This document shows, piece by piece, positions 8,407 to 17,360 of a stretch of 64,000 nt of DNA. The DNA is from Actinobacteria bacterium OV320 (GTDB taxonomy: Bacteria > Actinomycetota > Actinomycetes > Streptomycetales > Streptomycetaceae), in NCBI GenBank assembly GCA_001298545.1, contig LJCX01000024.1, positions 124,001 to 188,000 on the forward strand, given 5' to 3'. The notes beneath the pieces are model-generated. The model saw only the letters and a program-made list of their open reading frames with translations, was not told the DNA's origin and searched no databases. The position numbers and the translations under genes are program-made. Each line of letters opens with the position of its first letter. Position 1 is the stretch's first letter.

Positions 8407-9129
8407 GTGTCCCTTCCCCGCCGTACCGCCGCCCGTTCGGTGCGCATGCTCGGTGTCACCGCCGCCTCCGCCGCCCTGGCGCTCAGCGCCGCCGGCACCG
8501 CGCTGGCCTGCGACATCAGCGAGTTCTCCGCCACTGCCGCCTGTGACGGCGCCAAGGGTTCCATCACCGTCACCGACAAGGACCCCACGGGTGTCCCGGC
8601 CGAGATCACCGTCTTCCTCGAGAACAACGGCGGCGACCTGAGGCAGGTCGGCGCGGCCCAGACCGTCAAGGGTTCGGCCGCCGGCGTGACCATCTCCTTC
8701 GCCGAGGCCTGGGAGCCGAACGCCGAGTACCGGATCCACGTCAAGGCCGTCAAGGGCAAGAAGATCCTGGTCGACAAGGACATTCCCGGCAACCTGACGA
8801 CCCCGTCCAAGGCCTGCGAGGCCGAGGACACCTCCACCCCGTCCACCACCCCCTCCACCACCCCGTCCTCGACGCCGTCGGACAGCACGACCACTGCGCC
8901 GCCGGCCGAGACGACCACCCCGTCCCCGTCCGCCTCGGCGAGCGACAGCGCCGCGCCCGCGCCCTCCGCGAGCAACGCCCCCTCCGCCGCGGCCCAGGAG
9001 TCCAACCTGGCCGAGACCGGCGCCGGCTCCAACACCGGTCTGATCGTCGGCATCGCGGCGGTCCTGGTCGCCGTCGGCGGTGGCGCGGTGTTCTTCGGTA
9101 TGCGGCGCCGCGGATCCGGCAACCGCTGA
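8407..9129 (+). CDS. LAETG-anchored cell-wall surface protein
   Basis: A 240-residue secreted protein from GTG 8407 (AAAGGA upstream). It has a signal peptide (basic start, hydrophobic core to ~34, AXA-like cleavage before CDISEF), a ~100-residue compact domain with two Cys (CDISEF and AACDGAKG), and a Thr/Ser/Pro/Ala-rich wall-spanning stalk (~140-200). It ends with the sorting signal LAETG, a hydrophobic helix and the basic tail [13 protein letters not shown] motifs are the substrates of actinobacterial class E sortases, so it should be covalently linked to peptidoglycan. The strong promoter suggests an abundant surface protein. The function of the globular domain is unknown. Confidence 0.88.
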   Translation: MSLPRRTAARSVRMLGVTAASAALALSAAGTALACDISEFSATAACDGAKGSITVTDKDPTGVPAEITVFLENNGGDLRQVGAAQTVKGSAAGVTISFAEAWEPNAEYRIHVKAVKGKKILVDKDIPGNLTTPSKACEAEDTSTPSTTPSTTPSSTPSDSTTTAPPAETTTPSPSASASDSAAPAPSASNAPSAAAQESNLAETGAGSNTGLIVGIAAVLVAVGGGAVFFGMRRRGSGNR

Positions 9130-9166
9130 CCCGCACGACCGACCGGTCCGCCGGACGCACCTGTGT

Positions 9167-9193
9167 GGCCCGCCCCTGTCCCGGGGGCGGGCC
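9167..9193. terminator. Bidirectional terminator hairpin
   Basis: A perfect 10-bp stem (GGCCCGCCCC / GGGGCGGGCC) with a 7-nt loop lies between the convergent surface-protein gene (ends 9129) and thiamine ATPase gene (ends 9227). Confidence 0.7.
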
Positions 9194-9226
9194 ATCCGCG
9201 TGTCACGCTCCCGCGGGGTGGGCCGG

Positions 9227-10246
9227 TCAGTCCAGGACGACGGTCTCGGCCGCGTCGAAGGACACTCCCACCACGCCCCCGACCTCCGGCGCGTCCCGCA
9301 GCGTGCACGCCGCCTCCAGCCTCGGTGCGCCCTCCGGCTGGAGGTGCACGGCGACATGGGTGCCGCGGAAGGTACGGGCGGTGACCGTGCAGCGCAGTCC
9401 CTCGTCCGCGCCCACCAGGCGCACACCGGCGGGCCGGACGAGCAGCGTGCGCGCCCCCTGCGCCGACCCGGAAGGCACCGGCACCTTGCCCCACGGTGTG
9501 ACCGCGGCCTCCTCCGTGACGGTCGCCTCCACCACGTTGTCGAAGCCGAGGAAACGCGCCACGAACGCGTCCGCGGGCCGCTGCCACACCTCCAGAGGCG
9601 TACCGGACTGGGCGATCCGCCCGTCCCGCATCACCACGACCCGGTCGGCGAGCGCGAACGCCTCGCCCTGGTCATGGGTGACCGCCAGCACGGTCGTCCC
9701 CAACCGGCCGAACAGCTCACGGAGTTCGACGACCAGGCGCTCCCGCAGCGACCGGTCCAGCTGGCCGAGCGGCTCGTCGAGCATCAGCAGCCGGGGGCGC
9801 GGCGCCAGGGCCCGGGCCAGCGCCACCCGCTGCTGTTCCCCACCGGAGAGCGCGGCCACCGCACGGCCCGCCGCGCCCGGCAGCCCGACCAGTTCGAGCA
9901 GCTCCGCCACCCGCTCGCCCTGCCGGATCCTGGGCATGCCGTGCATCCGCAGCCCGAAGGCGACGTTGCCGCCCACGTCCCGCTGCGGAAACAGCTGGTG
10001 GTCCTGGAACATCAGGCCGAGCTCCCGCTTGTGCGCGGGCACCCCCGCCTGGTCACGTCCGTCGAGCAGCACCCGTCCGGCGTCCAGCGGTTGGAGCCCG
10101 GCCACCGCCCGCAGCAACGTCGACTTGCCGCTGCCGCTCGGCCCCAGCACACACACCACCTCGTGCTCGGCCACCGAGAGGTCGACGGCGTCGAGCACGG
10201 GCCGCCCACCGAACCGCACAGTGGCGCGCTCCAGTTCCAGCAGCAT
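9227..10246 (-). CDS. Thiamine ABC transporter ATP-binding protein
   Basis: A 339-residue ATPase with a full set of motifs: Walker A GPSGSGKST (35-43), signature LSGGEQQR, Walker B LLMLDEP and the switch His in VTHDQ. The C-terminal ~100 residues form a regulatory TOBE-like domain (RPAGVRLVG). Its ATG follows directly on the TAG of the permease gene, with no intervening base, so translation is coupled. As the last gene of the TPP-riboswitch operon it should energise uptake of thiamine or a precursor. It is longer than E. coli ThiQ (~230 residues) because of the extra domain. Confidence 0.85.
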   Translation of the reverse strand: MLLELERATVRFGGRPVLDAVDLSVAEHEVVCVLGPSGSGKSTLLRAVAGLQPLDAGRVLLDGRDQAGVPAHKRELGLMFQDHQLFPQRDVGGNVAFGLRMHGMPRIRQGERVAELLELVGLPGAAGRAVAALSGGEQQRVALARALAPRPRLLMLDEPLGQLDRSLRERLVVELRELFGRLGTTVLAVTHDQGEAFALADRVVVMRDGRIAQSGTPLEVWQRPADAFVARFLGFDNVVEATVTEEAAVTPWGKVPVPSGSAQGARTLLVRPAGVRLVGADEGLRCTVTARTFRGTHVAVHLQPEGAPRLEAACTLRDAPEVGGVVGVSFDAAETVVLD

Positions 10247-11917
10247 CTACAACTCCCCCGTCCGGTCGGTCCGCAGTCGCTCCAGCACCAGCAGCGCCAC
10301 CACGCACACCACCATCAGAATCGTCGAAAGGGCCATCGCCTGGCCGTAGTTCAGCTCGCCGGCCCGCCCGAGCAACCGCGCCACGGCGACCGGCAGCGTC
10401 GGGTTGTCGGGCCGCGCGATGAACACCGTCGCCCCGAACTCCCCCAGCGACACCGCGAAGGCGAACCCGGCCGCGACGAGCAGCGCCCGCCACACCATCG
10501 GCAGGTCGACCTCCCGCCACACCCGCCACGGCGACGCCCCGAGCACGGCCGCCGCCTCACGCAACCGCTGGTCCACCGCCCGCAGCACCGGCAGCATGGT
10601 CCGTACGACGAACGGGATGCCGACCAGCGCCTGCGCGAGCGGCACCAGGATCCACGTACCGCGCAGGTCCAGCGGAGGCTCGTCGAGCGCGATCAGGAAC
10701 CCGAAGCCGACGGTCACCGCCGAGACGCCCAGCGGCAGCATCAGCAGCGCGTCGAAGCCGCGGACCAGCCGTCCGGCGTCCCGTCGGGTGAGCGAGGCCG
10801 CGGCGAGCCCGCCGACGGCCACGGCGATCGCGGTCGCGGTGACGGCGTACTCCAGCGAGTTGCCGATCGCGTCGATCGGCGGGACCAGGAAGACATTGCC
10901 GTCGTCGCTGGTCAAGGCCCGGTAGTAGGCGAAGCCGGGTGCGTCGAGCGAGCGCTGCGCCAGCACCGCCAGCGGCAGCACCAGCAGCACGGCGATCGTG
11001 CCGAGCACCCCGGCGAGCAGCGCCCACTGCCCGGCGCCGCGCGGCCGCCGCGCCGTCACCGACGCGTCCACCAGCCGCAGCGCGCTCTCGCGCCTGCGCA
11101 CGGTCCGGGCGTGCACCGCGAGGATCGCGCCGACGGCCAGGAACTGGACGATCGTGAGGACGGCGGCCGTGGACAGGTCGAAGATCTCGGAGGTCTGCCG
11201 GTAGATCTCCACCTCGAGGGTGGAGAAGGTGGGGCCGCCGAGGATCTGCACCACGCCGAAGGAGGTGAAGGTGAAGAGGAAGACCATCAGCGTGGCGGCC
11301 GCGACGGCGGGCCCCAGGGCGGGCAGGGTGACCGTGCGCCACGCCGTCAGGCGGGACGCGCCGAGCATCCGCGCCGCCTCCTCCTGCCGCGGGTCGAGCT
11401 GCGACCACAGTCCGCCCACCGTCCGTACGACGACGGCGTAGTTGAAGAAGACGTGCGCCAGCAGGATCGCCCACACCGTGGTGTCCAGCCGTACGCCCCA
11501 CAGGTCGTCGAGCAGCCCACCGCGCCCGACCAGCGCCAGGAACGCCGTGCCGACGACGACCGTCGGCAGCACGAACGGGACGGTGACGACGGCGCGCAGC
11601 ACCTGCTTGCCCGGGAACTCCAGGCGGGCGAAGACATACGCGGCGGGCAGCGCGACCAGGAGCGTCAGCGCGGTGGAGGCCAGCGCCTGCCAGGTGGTGA
11701 ACCACAGGACGTGCCGGATGTCGGACTGCGCAGCCACGTCCCACAGCCGCCCGAAGCGCCAGCCCCCGTCGGAGCCGAGCCCCCGGGCGACGATCGCGGC
11801 GACCGGGTAGGCGAAGAAGACCGCGAAGAACGCGACGGGCACGGCCATGAGTCCGAGCCGCGCCGCGTTCCCCGCGCGGGCCGCGCGCCCGGTCACTTCA
11901 GTACGAGCGAGGTCCAT
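10247..11917 (-). CDS. Thiamine-type ABC transporter permease (fused two-domain)
   Basis: A 556-residue inner-membrane permease with about twelve hydrophobic helices and two BPD_transp_1 halves, each with an EAA-like cytoplasmic loop: EEAARMLGASRLTAWRTVTLP near residue 180 and EAAAVLGASPWRVWREVDLP near residue 455. This ThiP/FbpB-type fusion is usual for thiamine and iron importers. It overlaps the binding-protein gene by 25 nt upstream and abuts the ATPase gene downstream. Control by TPP is expected from the operon leader. Confidence 0.85.
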   Translation of the reverse strand: MDLARTEVTGRAARAGNAARLGLMAVPVAFFAVFFAYPVAAIVARGLGSDGGWRFGRLWDVAAQSDIRHVLWFTTWQALASTALTLLVALPAAYVFARLEFPGKQVLRAVVTVPFVLPTVVVGTAFLALVGRGGLLDDLWGVRLDTTVWAILLAHVFFNYAVVVRTVGGLWSQLDPRQEEAARMLGASRLTAWRTVTLPALGPAVAAATLMVFLFTFTSFGVVQILGGPTFSTLEVEIYRQTSEIFDLSTAAVLTIVQFLAVGAILAVHARTVRRRESALRLVDASVTARRPRGAGQWALLAGVLGTIAVLLVLPLAVLAQRSLDAPGFAYYRALTSDDGNVFLVPPIDAIGNSLEYAVTATAIAVAVGGLAAASLTRRDAGRLVRGFDALLMLPLGVSAVTVGFGFLIALDEPPLDLRGTWILVPLAQALVGIPFVVRTMLPVLRAVDQRLREAAAVLGASPWRVWREVDLPMVWRALLVAAGFAFAVSLGEFGATVFIARPDNPTLPVAVARLLGRAGELNYGQAMALSTILMVVCVVALLVLERLRTDRTGEL

Positions 11918-12969
11918 GACTTGACCCAGTCGTCACGGTTGTCGGCGATCTTCGCCGGGTCCAGCGTCTCGGGGTCCTCGGCCTGCGGGCCGTACTTCGT
12001 GAACTCCGCCGGGACCGCGGCCCCCTCCCGCACCGGGTAGACGAACATGTTGAGCGGCATGTCCTGCTGGAACTCCTTGGTGAGCAGGAAGTCGAGGAGC
12101 GCCTTGCCGCCCTCGGGGTTGGCCGCGTTGCTCAGCAGACCCGCGTACTCGACCTGGCGGAAGCAGGTGCCGGTGGAGACACCGGTCGGGGCGGTGGCCG
12201 GCTTGGGATCGCCGTAGATCACCTCGGCGGGCGGCGAGGAGGCGTACGAGACGACGAGCGGCCGGTCGGCCCCCGCCTTCTTTCCGCCCGCGGAGCCGGA
12301 GAACTCCTCGTTGTAGGCCTGCTCCCAGCCGTCGACCACCTTCACGCCGTTGGCCTTCAGCTTCTTCCAGTAGTCCGCCCAGCCGTCGTCGCCGTACTCG
12401 GCCGCCGTGCCCAGCAGGAAGCCGAGGCCCGGCGAGGAGGTGGCCGCGTTCTCGGTGACCAGCAGGTTCTTGTACGCGGGCTTCAGGAGGTCGTCGAAGG
12501 AGGCGGGCGGGGTCAGTTTGTGCGCGCTGAAGTACGCCTTGTCGTAGTTGACGCAGATGTCACCGGTGTCGACGGGCGTGACCCGGTGCTTCTTCTGGTC
12601 GGCCCGGTACGCGGGCAGGACCTGGTCGGCGCCCTTCGCCTCGTACGACTGGAACAGCCCGTTGTCGAGGGCGCGCGACAGGAGCGTGTTGTCGACGCCG
12701 AAGAAGACGTCGCCCTGCGGGTTGTCCTTGGTGAGGATCGCCTTGTTGACGGCCTGACCTGCGTCGCCGTCCTTGAGGACCTTCACCTGGTAGCCGGAAC
12801 TCTTCTCGAAGTCCGCGAGCACGTTCTTGGAGACGGCCCACGAGTCGTGGCTGACGAGGGTGACGGTCTTGGACTCCGCCGCCGAACCGTCGTCGTCCGA
12901 CGATCCGCAGGCGGACAGCGTGACGAGGCCGAGGCCGACGGCCGCGGCCACGAACGTCCTGGTGTGCAC
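11893..12969 (-). CDS. Thiamine ABC transporter substrate-binding lipoprotein
   Basis: A 358-residue extracytoplasmic binding protein from GTG 12969, preceded by a very good AGGAGG. The lipobox LSAC places the lipidated Cys at residue 21. The mature protein starts VTLVSHDSWAVSKNVLADFE, the fold typical of ThiB/TbpA thiamine-binding proteins, with Trp/Tyr-rich ligand regions (DGWADYWKKL, GWEQAYNEE). It is the first gene behind a TPP riboswitch, which gives strong support to thiamine or a thiamine-related ligand. Confidence 0.9.
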   Translation of the reverse strand: MHTRTFVAAAVGLGLVTLSACGSSDDDGSAAESKTVTLVSHDSWAVSKNVLADFEKSSGYQVKVLKDGDAGQAVNKAILTKDNPQGDVFFGVDNTLLSRALDNGLFQSYEAKGADQVLPAYRADQKKHRVTPVDTGDICVNYDKAYFSAHKLTPPASFDDLLKPAYKNLLVTENAATSSPGLGFLLGTAAEYGDDGWADYWKKLKANGVKVVDGWEQAYNEEFSGSAGGKKAGADRPLVVSYASSPPAEVIYGDPKPATAPTGVSTGTCFRQVEYAGLLSNAANPEGGKALLDFLLTKEFQQDMPLNMFVYPVREGAAVPAEFTKYGPQAEDPETLDPAKIADNRDDWVKSWTSLVLK

Positions 12970-13006
12970 TGGATTTCCTCCTGGGGTTGACCAGGAAGAG
13001 ACGCGG

Positions 13007-13052
13007 CCCTGCCCGGGCACCCGCGGAAGGTTCCGCCGGTGCCCGGGCAGGG
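13007..13052 (-). terminator. Riboswitch expression-platform hairpin
   Basis: A perfect 15-bp inverted repeat (13007-13021 with 13038-13052) encloses a second dyad (GCGGAA / TTCCGC). It lies between the TPP aptamer and the ribosome-binding site, where an OFF-state terminator or sequestering stem would be expected. No U-tract follows. Confidence 0.65.
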
Positions 13053-13076
13053 CGCAACAGCTTGAGTGATGACCGA

Positions 13077-13160
13077 ACTTCCTACCCAGAATGACCTGGG
13101 CAAGGTTCAGAGGGTCTGCGGACTCTCCCGCACTCTCAGCGCTGTGGCGCTCCCCTGTCG
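13077..13160 (-). ncRNA. TPP riboswitch (THI element) aptamer
   Basis: Read on the minus strand, the conserved THI-box blocks appear in order: ACAGGGGAGC, then GCGCTGAGAGTGCGG, then CAGACCCTCTGAACCT, then GGTCATTCTGGGTAGGAAGT. CTGAGA and the ACCTGATCTGGGTAA-like 3' block are the pyrophosphate and pyrimidine sensing loops. Thiamine pyrophosphate binding should shut off the downstream transporter operon. Confidence 0.95.
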
Positions 13161-13172
13161 GAATATGAAGAT

Positions 13173-13217
13173 GTACTGATACGGACGTACTGATACCCGA
13201 TACGTCGTACCTGATAC
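13173..13217 (-). repeat. GTATCAG(G)TAC direct repeats upstream of the TPP riboswitch
   Basis: Three copies of GTACTGATAC or GTACCTGATAC (13173-13182, 13187-13196, 13207-13217; the first two spaced 14 bp) fill the short gap between rlmN and the riboswitch, where the operon promoter must lie. Each unit is nearly palindromic. They may be regulator sites or promoter duplication. Confidence 0.5.
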
Positions 13218-13227
13218 CGGGGTCAGA

Positions 13228-14334
13228 CTACCGCTCGGTGGCCGCGAGCTGACCGCACGCCCCGTCGATCTCCTGACCACGGGTGTCCCGCACCGTCACC
13301 GGCACCCCATGCGCGGCGATCGCCTCGACGAACGCCTTCTCGTCCTCGGGCCGGGACGCCGTCCACTTCGAGCCCGGGGTCGGGTTGAGCGGGATGAGGT
13401 TGACGTGCACGGGCTTGCCGCGCAGCAGCCTCCCCAGCCGGTCACCACGCCAGGCCTGGTCGTTGATGTCGCGGATCAGCGCGTACTCGATGGACAGCCG
13501 GCGCCCGGACCGCTCGGTGTACTCGAACCCGGCGTCCAGCACCTCGCGCACCTTCCACCGGGTGTTCACGGGGACGAGGGTGTCGCGCAGCTCGTCGTCC
13601 GGCGCGTGCAGGGAGATCGCGAGCCGGCACTTGAAGCCCTCGTCGGAGAACCGGTGGATGGCCGGCACCAGCCCGACCGTCGACACGGTGATGCCCCGCT
13701 GCGAGATCCCGAGCCCGTCCGGAGCCGGGTCGGTGAGTGCGCGGATGGCGCCGACGACCCGCTTGTAGTTGGCGAGAGGCTCGCCCATCCCCATGAAGAC
13801 GATGTTGGACAGCCGCGCGGGACCGCCCGGGACATCCCCGTCCCGCAGCGCCCGCATCCCGTCGACGATCTGGTGCACGATCTCGGCGGTGGACAGATTG
13901 CGGTCGAGGCCCGCCTGTCCGGTCGCGCAGAACGGGCAGTTCATCCCGCATCCGGCCTGCGAGCTGATGCACATCGTCACCCGGTCCGGGTAGCGCATCA
14001 GCACCGACTCCACGAGCGTGCCGTCGAACAGCCGCCACAGGGTCTTACGGGTGGTCCCCTGGTCCGTCGACAGATGCCGCACGACCGACATCAGGTCCGG
14101 CAGCAGCGCCTCACGCAGCTTCTCGCGAGCACCGGCGGGGATGTCGGTCCACTCCGCCGGGTCGTGCGCGTAACGCGCGAAGTAGTGCTGCGACAGCTGC
14201 TTGGCACGGAACGGCTTCTCCCCGATCTCCGCCACGACCTCCTTACGCTCGGCGGGCGAGAGGTCGGCGAGATGCCGCGGCGGCTTCTTGGCTCCGCGGG
14301 GGGCGACGAAAGTGAGTTCTCCGGGTGCAGGCAT
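13228..14334 (-). CDS. rlmN: 23S rRNA/tRNA adenine-C2 methyltransferase
   Basis: A 368-residue radical-SAM enzyme methylating A2503 of 23S rRNA and A37 of some tRNAs. The CxxxCxxC iron-sulfur motif CGMNCPFC follows SSQAG near residue 127. GMGEP (SAM binding) and the C-terminal methyl-carrier Cys in [12 protein letters not shown] are present, as is the second catalytic Cys region ([13 protein letters not shown]). The ATG at 14334 has GGAGGGG upstream. Length is normal for the family. It is separated from cdsA by a strong terminator. Confidence 0.95.
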   Translation of the reverse strand: MPAPGELTFVAPRGAKKPPRHLADLSPAERKEVVAEIGEKPFRAKQLSQHYFARYAHDPAEWTDIPAGAREKLREALLPDLMSVVRHLSTDQGTTRKTLWRLFDGTLVESVLMRYPDRVTMCISSQAGCGMNCPFCATGQAGLDRNLSTAEIVHQIVDGMRALRDGDVPGGPARLSNIVFMGMGEPLANYKRVVGAIRALTDPAPDGLGISQRGITVSTVGLVPAIHRFSDEGFKCRLAISLHAPDDELRDTLVPVNTRWKVREVLDAGFEYTERSGRRLSIEYALIRDINDQAWRGDRLGRLLRGKPVHVNLIPLNPTPGSKWTASRPEDEKAFVEAIAAHGVPVTVRDTRGQEIDGACGQLAATER

Positions 14335-14434
14335 AACCCCTCCAGTGTCTCAGATCGAATGCGTGGCCCCGGCTGCGAGGCGTGCGGCGTGATCGTCGGC
14401 GGTCGGGCGCGGAGAACTGCCAGGTCATACGGCG

Positions 14435-14472
14435 ACGGGCCCCCTCCCCGAAGCACAGGGAGGGGGCCCGTA
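14435..14472 (-). terminator. Strong terminator downstream of cdsA
   Basis: A 14-bp perfect stem (ACGGGCCCCCTCCC / GGGAGGGGGCCCGT) with a 9-nt loop, 22 nt beyond the cdsA stop codon and about 100 nt before rlmN. Confidence 0.8.
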
Positions 14473-14494
14473 CGAGCCGGTCGCGCGGTGTGGG

Positions 14495-15676
14495 TCAGCC
14501 GGAACCCACGAACAGGACGAGCAGCAGCCACACCACGGGAGCCGTGGGCAGCAGCGAGTCCAGGCGGTCCATGATGCCCCCGTGGCCCGGGAGCAGCGTG
14601 CCCATGTCCTTGATGCCCAGGTCCCGCTTGATCATCGACTCGCCGAGGTCGCCGAGCGTGGCGCTGGCCGCGACGGCGAGGCCGAGCAGCAGACCCTGCC
14701 ACCAGGTGCCGTCGTCGATCACGAACTGCATCAGCAGCGCGCCGGCGACCATCGCGAACGACACCGCGCCGAGCAGGCCCTCGCGGGTCTTGCCCGGGCT
14801 GATGCGCGGAGCGAGCTTGGTCTTGCCGAAGCGCCAGCCGACGGCGTACGCGCCCGTGTCGCTGACGACCGTCAGGACCAGGAACGTCATGACGCGGAAC
14901 GCTCCGTCGTCGGCGGTGAGCATCAGGGCGACGAACGTGGCCAGGAACGGGACGTAGAAGGCCGCGAAGACGCCGGCGGTGACGTCCTTCAGGTAGCCCT
15001 CGGGCGGTTCCGTCATCCGCCAGACCAGCACCGCGAGCGCCGTGAGGGCCATGGCGACCCAGGCACCCTCGGGACCCCGGACGTATCCGGCGACGACCAT
15101 CGCCGCACCGCCGACCGCGAGCGGCACGAGCGGCGCCTTGATGCCCTTGCGCTCCTGCAGCCTGCTGGTCAGCTCCCACAGGCCGACGACGACGGCGACC
15201 GCTATCACGCCGATGAACACGGCCTTGACGACGAACAGCGACGCGATGATCACCACACCGAGCCCGACCCCGACCCCTATGGCCGCGCCCAGGTCTCGGC
15301 CCGCACTCTTCTTCTGGGGTGCGGGCGCCGGGTGAGAGGCGTCGGGCATGGGCTCCGGATTCTGCGGCACCGCCGCGTGGGGCTGTGCCGACGGTGTGTC
15401 GTGGCCGTGGGCGGCGTCGCCGTACGGCTGGTTGCCGTAGGGCCGGTCCGGGAACAAGGGGCCGCCCGGCCGAGCGGCCCCCCGGTCGTCATCCTGGTTT
15501 CCGCCGCGCGCGGGTACGTCGGGGACGATGGGCATGGGGCGAGTCTGCTGCGCCTCAGGCGCATCGTACGCGGGACCCGCCGGGGCGGCCCCCTGGACAG
15601 GCCCCTGGTCGACGGGCCCCCAGTACCCGGCCCGCGACCCGGCGTGTGGCGGTGAGCCCCAGGAAGAGTCGTTCAT
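14495..15676 (-). CDS. cdsA: Phosphatidate cytidylyltransferase
   Basis: A 393-residue membrane enzyme making CDP-diacylglycerol from phosphatidate and CTP. The CDS signature is SDTGAYAVGWRFGKTKLAPRISPGKT, split here as SDTGAYAVG and KLAPRISPGKTREG, followed by GDLGESMIKRDLGIKDMGTLLPGHGG around the last quarter. About eight hydrophobic helices follow a ~120-residue cytosolic Pro/Gly-rich N-terminal extension, which is an actinobacterial feature. The ATG shares one base with the frr stop (TGATG), so it is translationally coupled to frr. Confidence 0.94.
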   Translation of the reverse strand: MNDSSWGSPPHAGSRAGYWGPVDQGPVQGAAPAGPAYDAPEAQQTRPMPIVPDVPARGGNQDDDRGAARPGGPLFPDRPYGNQPYGDAAHGHDTPSAQPHAAVPQNPEPMPDASHPAPAPQKKSAGRDLGAAIGVGVGLGVVIIASLFVVKAVFIGVIAVAVVVGLWELTSRLQERKGIKAPLVPLAVGGAAMVVAGYVRGPEGAWVAMALTALAVLVWRMTEPPEGYLKDVTAGVFAAFYVPFLATFVALMLTADDGAFRVMTFLVLTVVSDTGAYAVGWRFGKTKLAPRISPGKTREGLLGAVSFAMVAGALLMQFVIDDGTWWQGLLLGLAVAASATLGDLGESMIKRDLGIKDMGTLLPGHGGIMDRLDSLLPTAPVVWLLLVLFVGSG

Positions 15677-16233
15677 CAGACCTCGAGCAGCTCCGCTTCC
15701 TTGTGCTTCAGGAGCTCGTCCACCTGGGCGACGTACTTCGCGGTGGTGTCGTCGAGCTCCTTCTCCGCACGGCGGCCCTCGTCCTCGCCGACCTCTCCGT
15801 CCTTGATCAGCTTGTCGATCGCGTCCTTGGCCTTGCGGCGGACGGCGCGGATGGACACCTTGGCGTCCTCGCCCTTGCCCTTGGCGACCTTGATGTAGTC
15901 GCGGCGGCGCTCCTCGGTCAGCTCGGGGAACACCACTCGGATGATGTTGCCGTCGTTGCTCGGGTTGACGCCCAGGTCGGAGTCGCGGATCGCCTGCTCG
16001 ATGTTGCGCAGCGCGGTCTTGTCGAACGGGGTCACGACCGCCATGCGCGGCTCCGGCACGGAGAACGAAGCCAGCTGGTTGATCGGCGTCGGTGCGCCGT
16101 AGTAGTCGGCAACGATCTTGTTGAACATCGCCGGGTGCGCACGGCCGGTGCGGATCGCGGCGAAGTCCTCCTTGGCGACCACGACGGCCTTCTCCATCTT
16201 CTCCTCGGCCTCGAGGAGGGTCTCTTCGATCAC
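15676..16233 (-). CDS. frr: Ribosome recycling factor
   Basis: The 185-residue product matches the family length (~185). RRF with EF-G splits the post-termination ribosome. The diagnostic three-helix-bundle sequences are [20 protein letters not shown] at the start, [25 protein letters not shown] in the middle and [18 protein letters not shown] near the end. Two tandem GTG codons begin the ORF; the second (16233) is preferred because AGGAG lies 6 nt upstream of it. Confidence 0.95.
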   Translation of the reverse strand: MIEETLLEAEEKMEKAVVVAKEDFAAIRTGRAHPAMFNKIVADYYGAPTPINQLASFSVPEPRMAVVTPFDKTALRNIEQAIRDSDLGVNPSNDGNIIRVVFPELTEERRRDYIKVAKGKGEDAKVSIRAVRRKAKDAIDKLIKDGEVGEDEGRRAEKELDDTTAKYVAQVDELLKHKEAELLEV

Positions 16234-16416
16234 CACTTGCTCCTGCGTGTCTTGAGTAGGCCCGGCTGCGGTTCCTTGCGGAGGCGGCGGCCGGCTGCGT
16301 CGCGTCTTCTTCCTGCACGGTTCCCGACCGGCAGGACATTGTCCATCCCCCGGCCAGGGTCCGTCCCCCGGTCAGGTGTTGTCGTACGGAACCGGGGTTC
16401 TACGGGGTTCTACCGG

Positions 16417-17175
16417 TCAGGACCGGCTGCCCTGCTCGCCCACAAGCGTGCCGATCTTCTCACCCTTGACGGCGCGAGCGATATTGCCCTCGGTCAGAAG
16501 CTCGAAGACGAGGATCGGGAGCTTGTTGTCGCGGCACAGCGTGATCGCGGTCATGTCGGCGACCTTCAGGTCGCGGGTGATGACCTCGCCGTAGCCGAGG
16601 GCGTCGAACTTGACGGCCGCCGGGTTGGTCTTCGGGTCGGAGTCGTAGACGCCGTCCACGCCGTTCTTGCCCATCAGCAGCGCCTCGGCGTCGATCTCCA
16701 GGGCGCGCTGGGCGGCGGTGGTGTCGGTGGAGAAGTACGGCATGCCCATACCGGCACCGAAGATGACCACGCGGCCCTTCTCCAGGTGCCGCACGGCGCG
16801 CAGCGGGATGTACGGCTCGGCGACCTGGCCCATGGTGATGGCGGTCTGGACGCGGCTGTCGATGCCCTCCTTCTCCAGGAAGTCCTGGAGCGCGAGGCAG
16901 TTCATGACCGTGCCGAGCATGCCCATGTAGTCCGAACGGGCACGGTCCATGCCGCGCTGCTGGAGTTCCGCGCCGCGGAAGAAGTTGCCGCCGCCGATCA
17001 CGACCGCGATCTCGGCACCGTCACGGACGACGGCGGCGATCTCACGGGCGATCTTGTGCACCACGTCGGGGTCCACGCCCAGGCCCCCGCCACCGGAGAA
17101 TGCCTCCCCGGACAGCTTCAGCATGAACCGGCCGCGTAGTTTGCCGTCGTCGCTCTTCTGGGCCTTGGTGGTCAT
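16417..17175 (-). CDS. pyrH: UMP kinase
   Basis: A 252-residue hexameric amino-acid-kinase-fold enzyme phosphorylating UMP to UDP. The motifs [20 protein letters not shown] and the C-terminal [15 protein letters not shown] region ([12 protein letters not shown]) are present. The gene lies between tsf and frr, the usual order. It starts at ATG 17175, following a hairpin spacer that separates it from tsf. Confidence 0.95.
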   Translation of the reverse strand: MTTKAQKSDDGKLRGRFMLKLSGEAFSGGGGLGVDPDVVHKIAREIAAVVRDGAEIAVVIGGGNFFRGAELQQRGMDRARSDYMGMLGTVMNCLALQDFLEKEGIDSRVQTAITMGQVAEPYIPLRAVRHLEKGRVVIFGAGMGMPYFSTDTTAAQRALEIDAEALLMGKNGVDGVYDSDPKTNPAAVKFDALGYGEVITRDLKVADMTAITLCRDNKLPILVFELLTEGNIARAVKGEKIGTLVGEQGSRS

Positions 17176-17214
17176 GGGAGATCCCGCCTCTTTCACGTGG
17201 TGCACATGCGAAGA

Positions 17215-17260
17215 AGGCCATTGCCGGTGGGGTGTTCCAACCCGTGCGCGGCAATGGCCT
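17215..17260 (-). terminator. Hairpin between tsf and pyrH
   Basis: A perfect 12-bp stem (AGGCCATTGCCG / CGGCAATGGCCT) encloses a partly paired 22-nt region. It lies after the tsf stop and before pyrH, so it may terminate or attenuate rpsB-tsf transcripts. Confidence 0.65.
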
Positions 17261-17281
17261 CCTCGTCAGATCTGCTGTCGT

Positions 17282-17303
17282 CCGTCACGCACACGCGTGA
17301 CGG
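17282..17303 (-). terminator. Second hairpin between tsf and pyrH
   Basis: CCGTCACGC and GCGTGACGG pair perfectly across a 4-nt loop, 58 nt beyond the tsf stop and upstream of the larger hairpin at 17215-17260. Confidence 0.5.
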
Positions 17304-17360
17304 CGTACCGGACGACTGCGTCCGACCCTATCGGGCCGGAGCGTCGATCGCGGCACGGAC

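Noticed and set aside
9080..12040. 986-codon open frame on the plus strand
   Set aside because: It is antisense to the thiamine ATPase and permease, is full of Arg/His/Gln/Gly runs, and has no domain; a GC-skew shadow.
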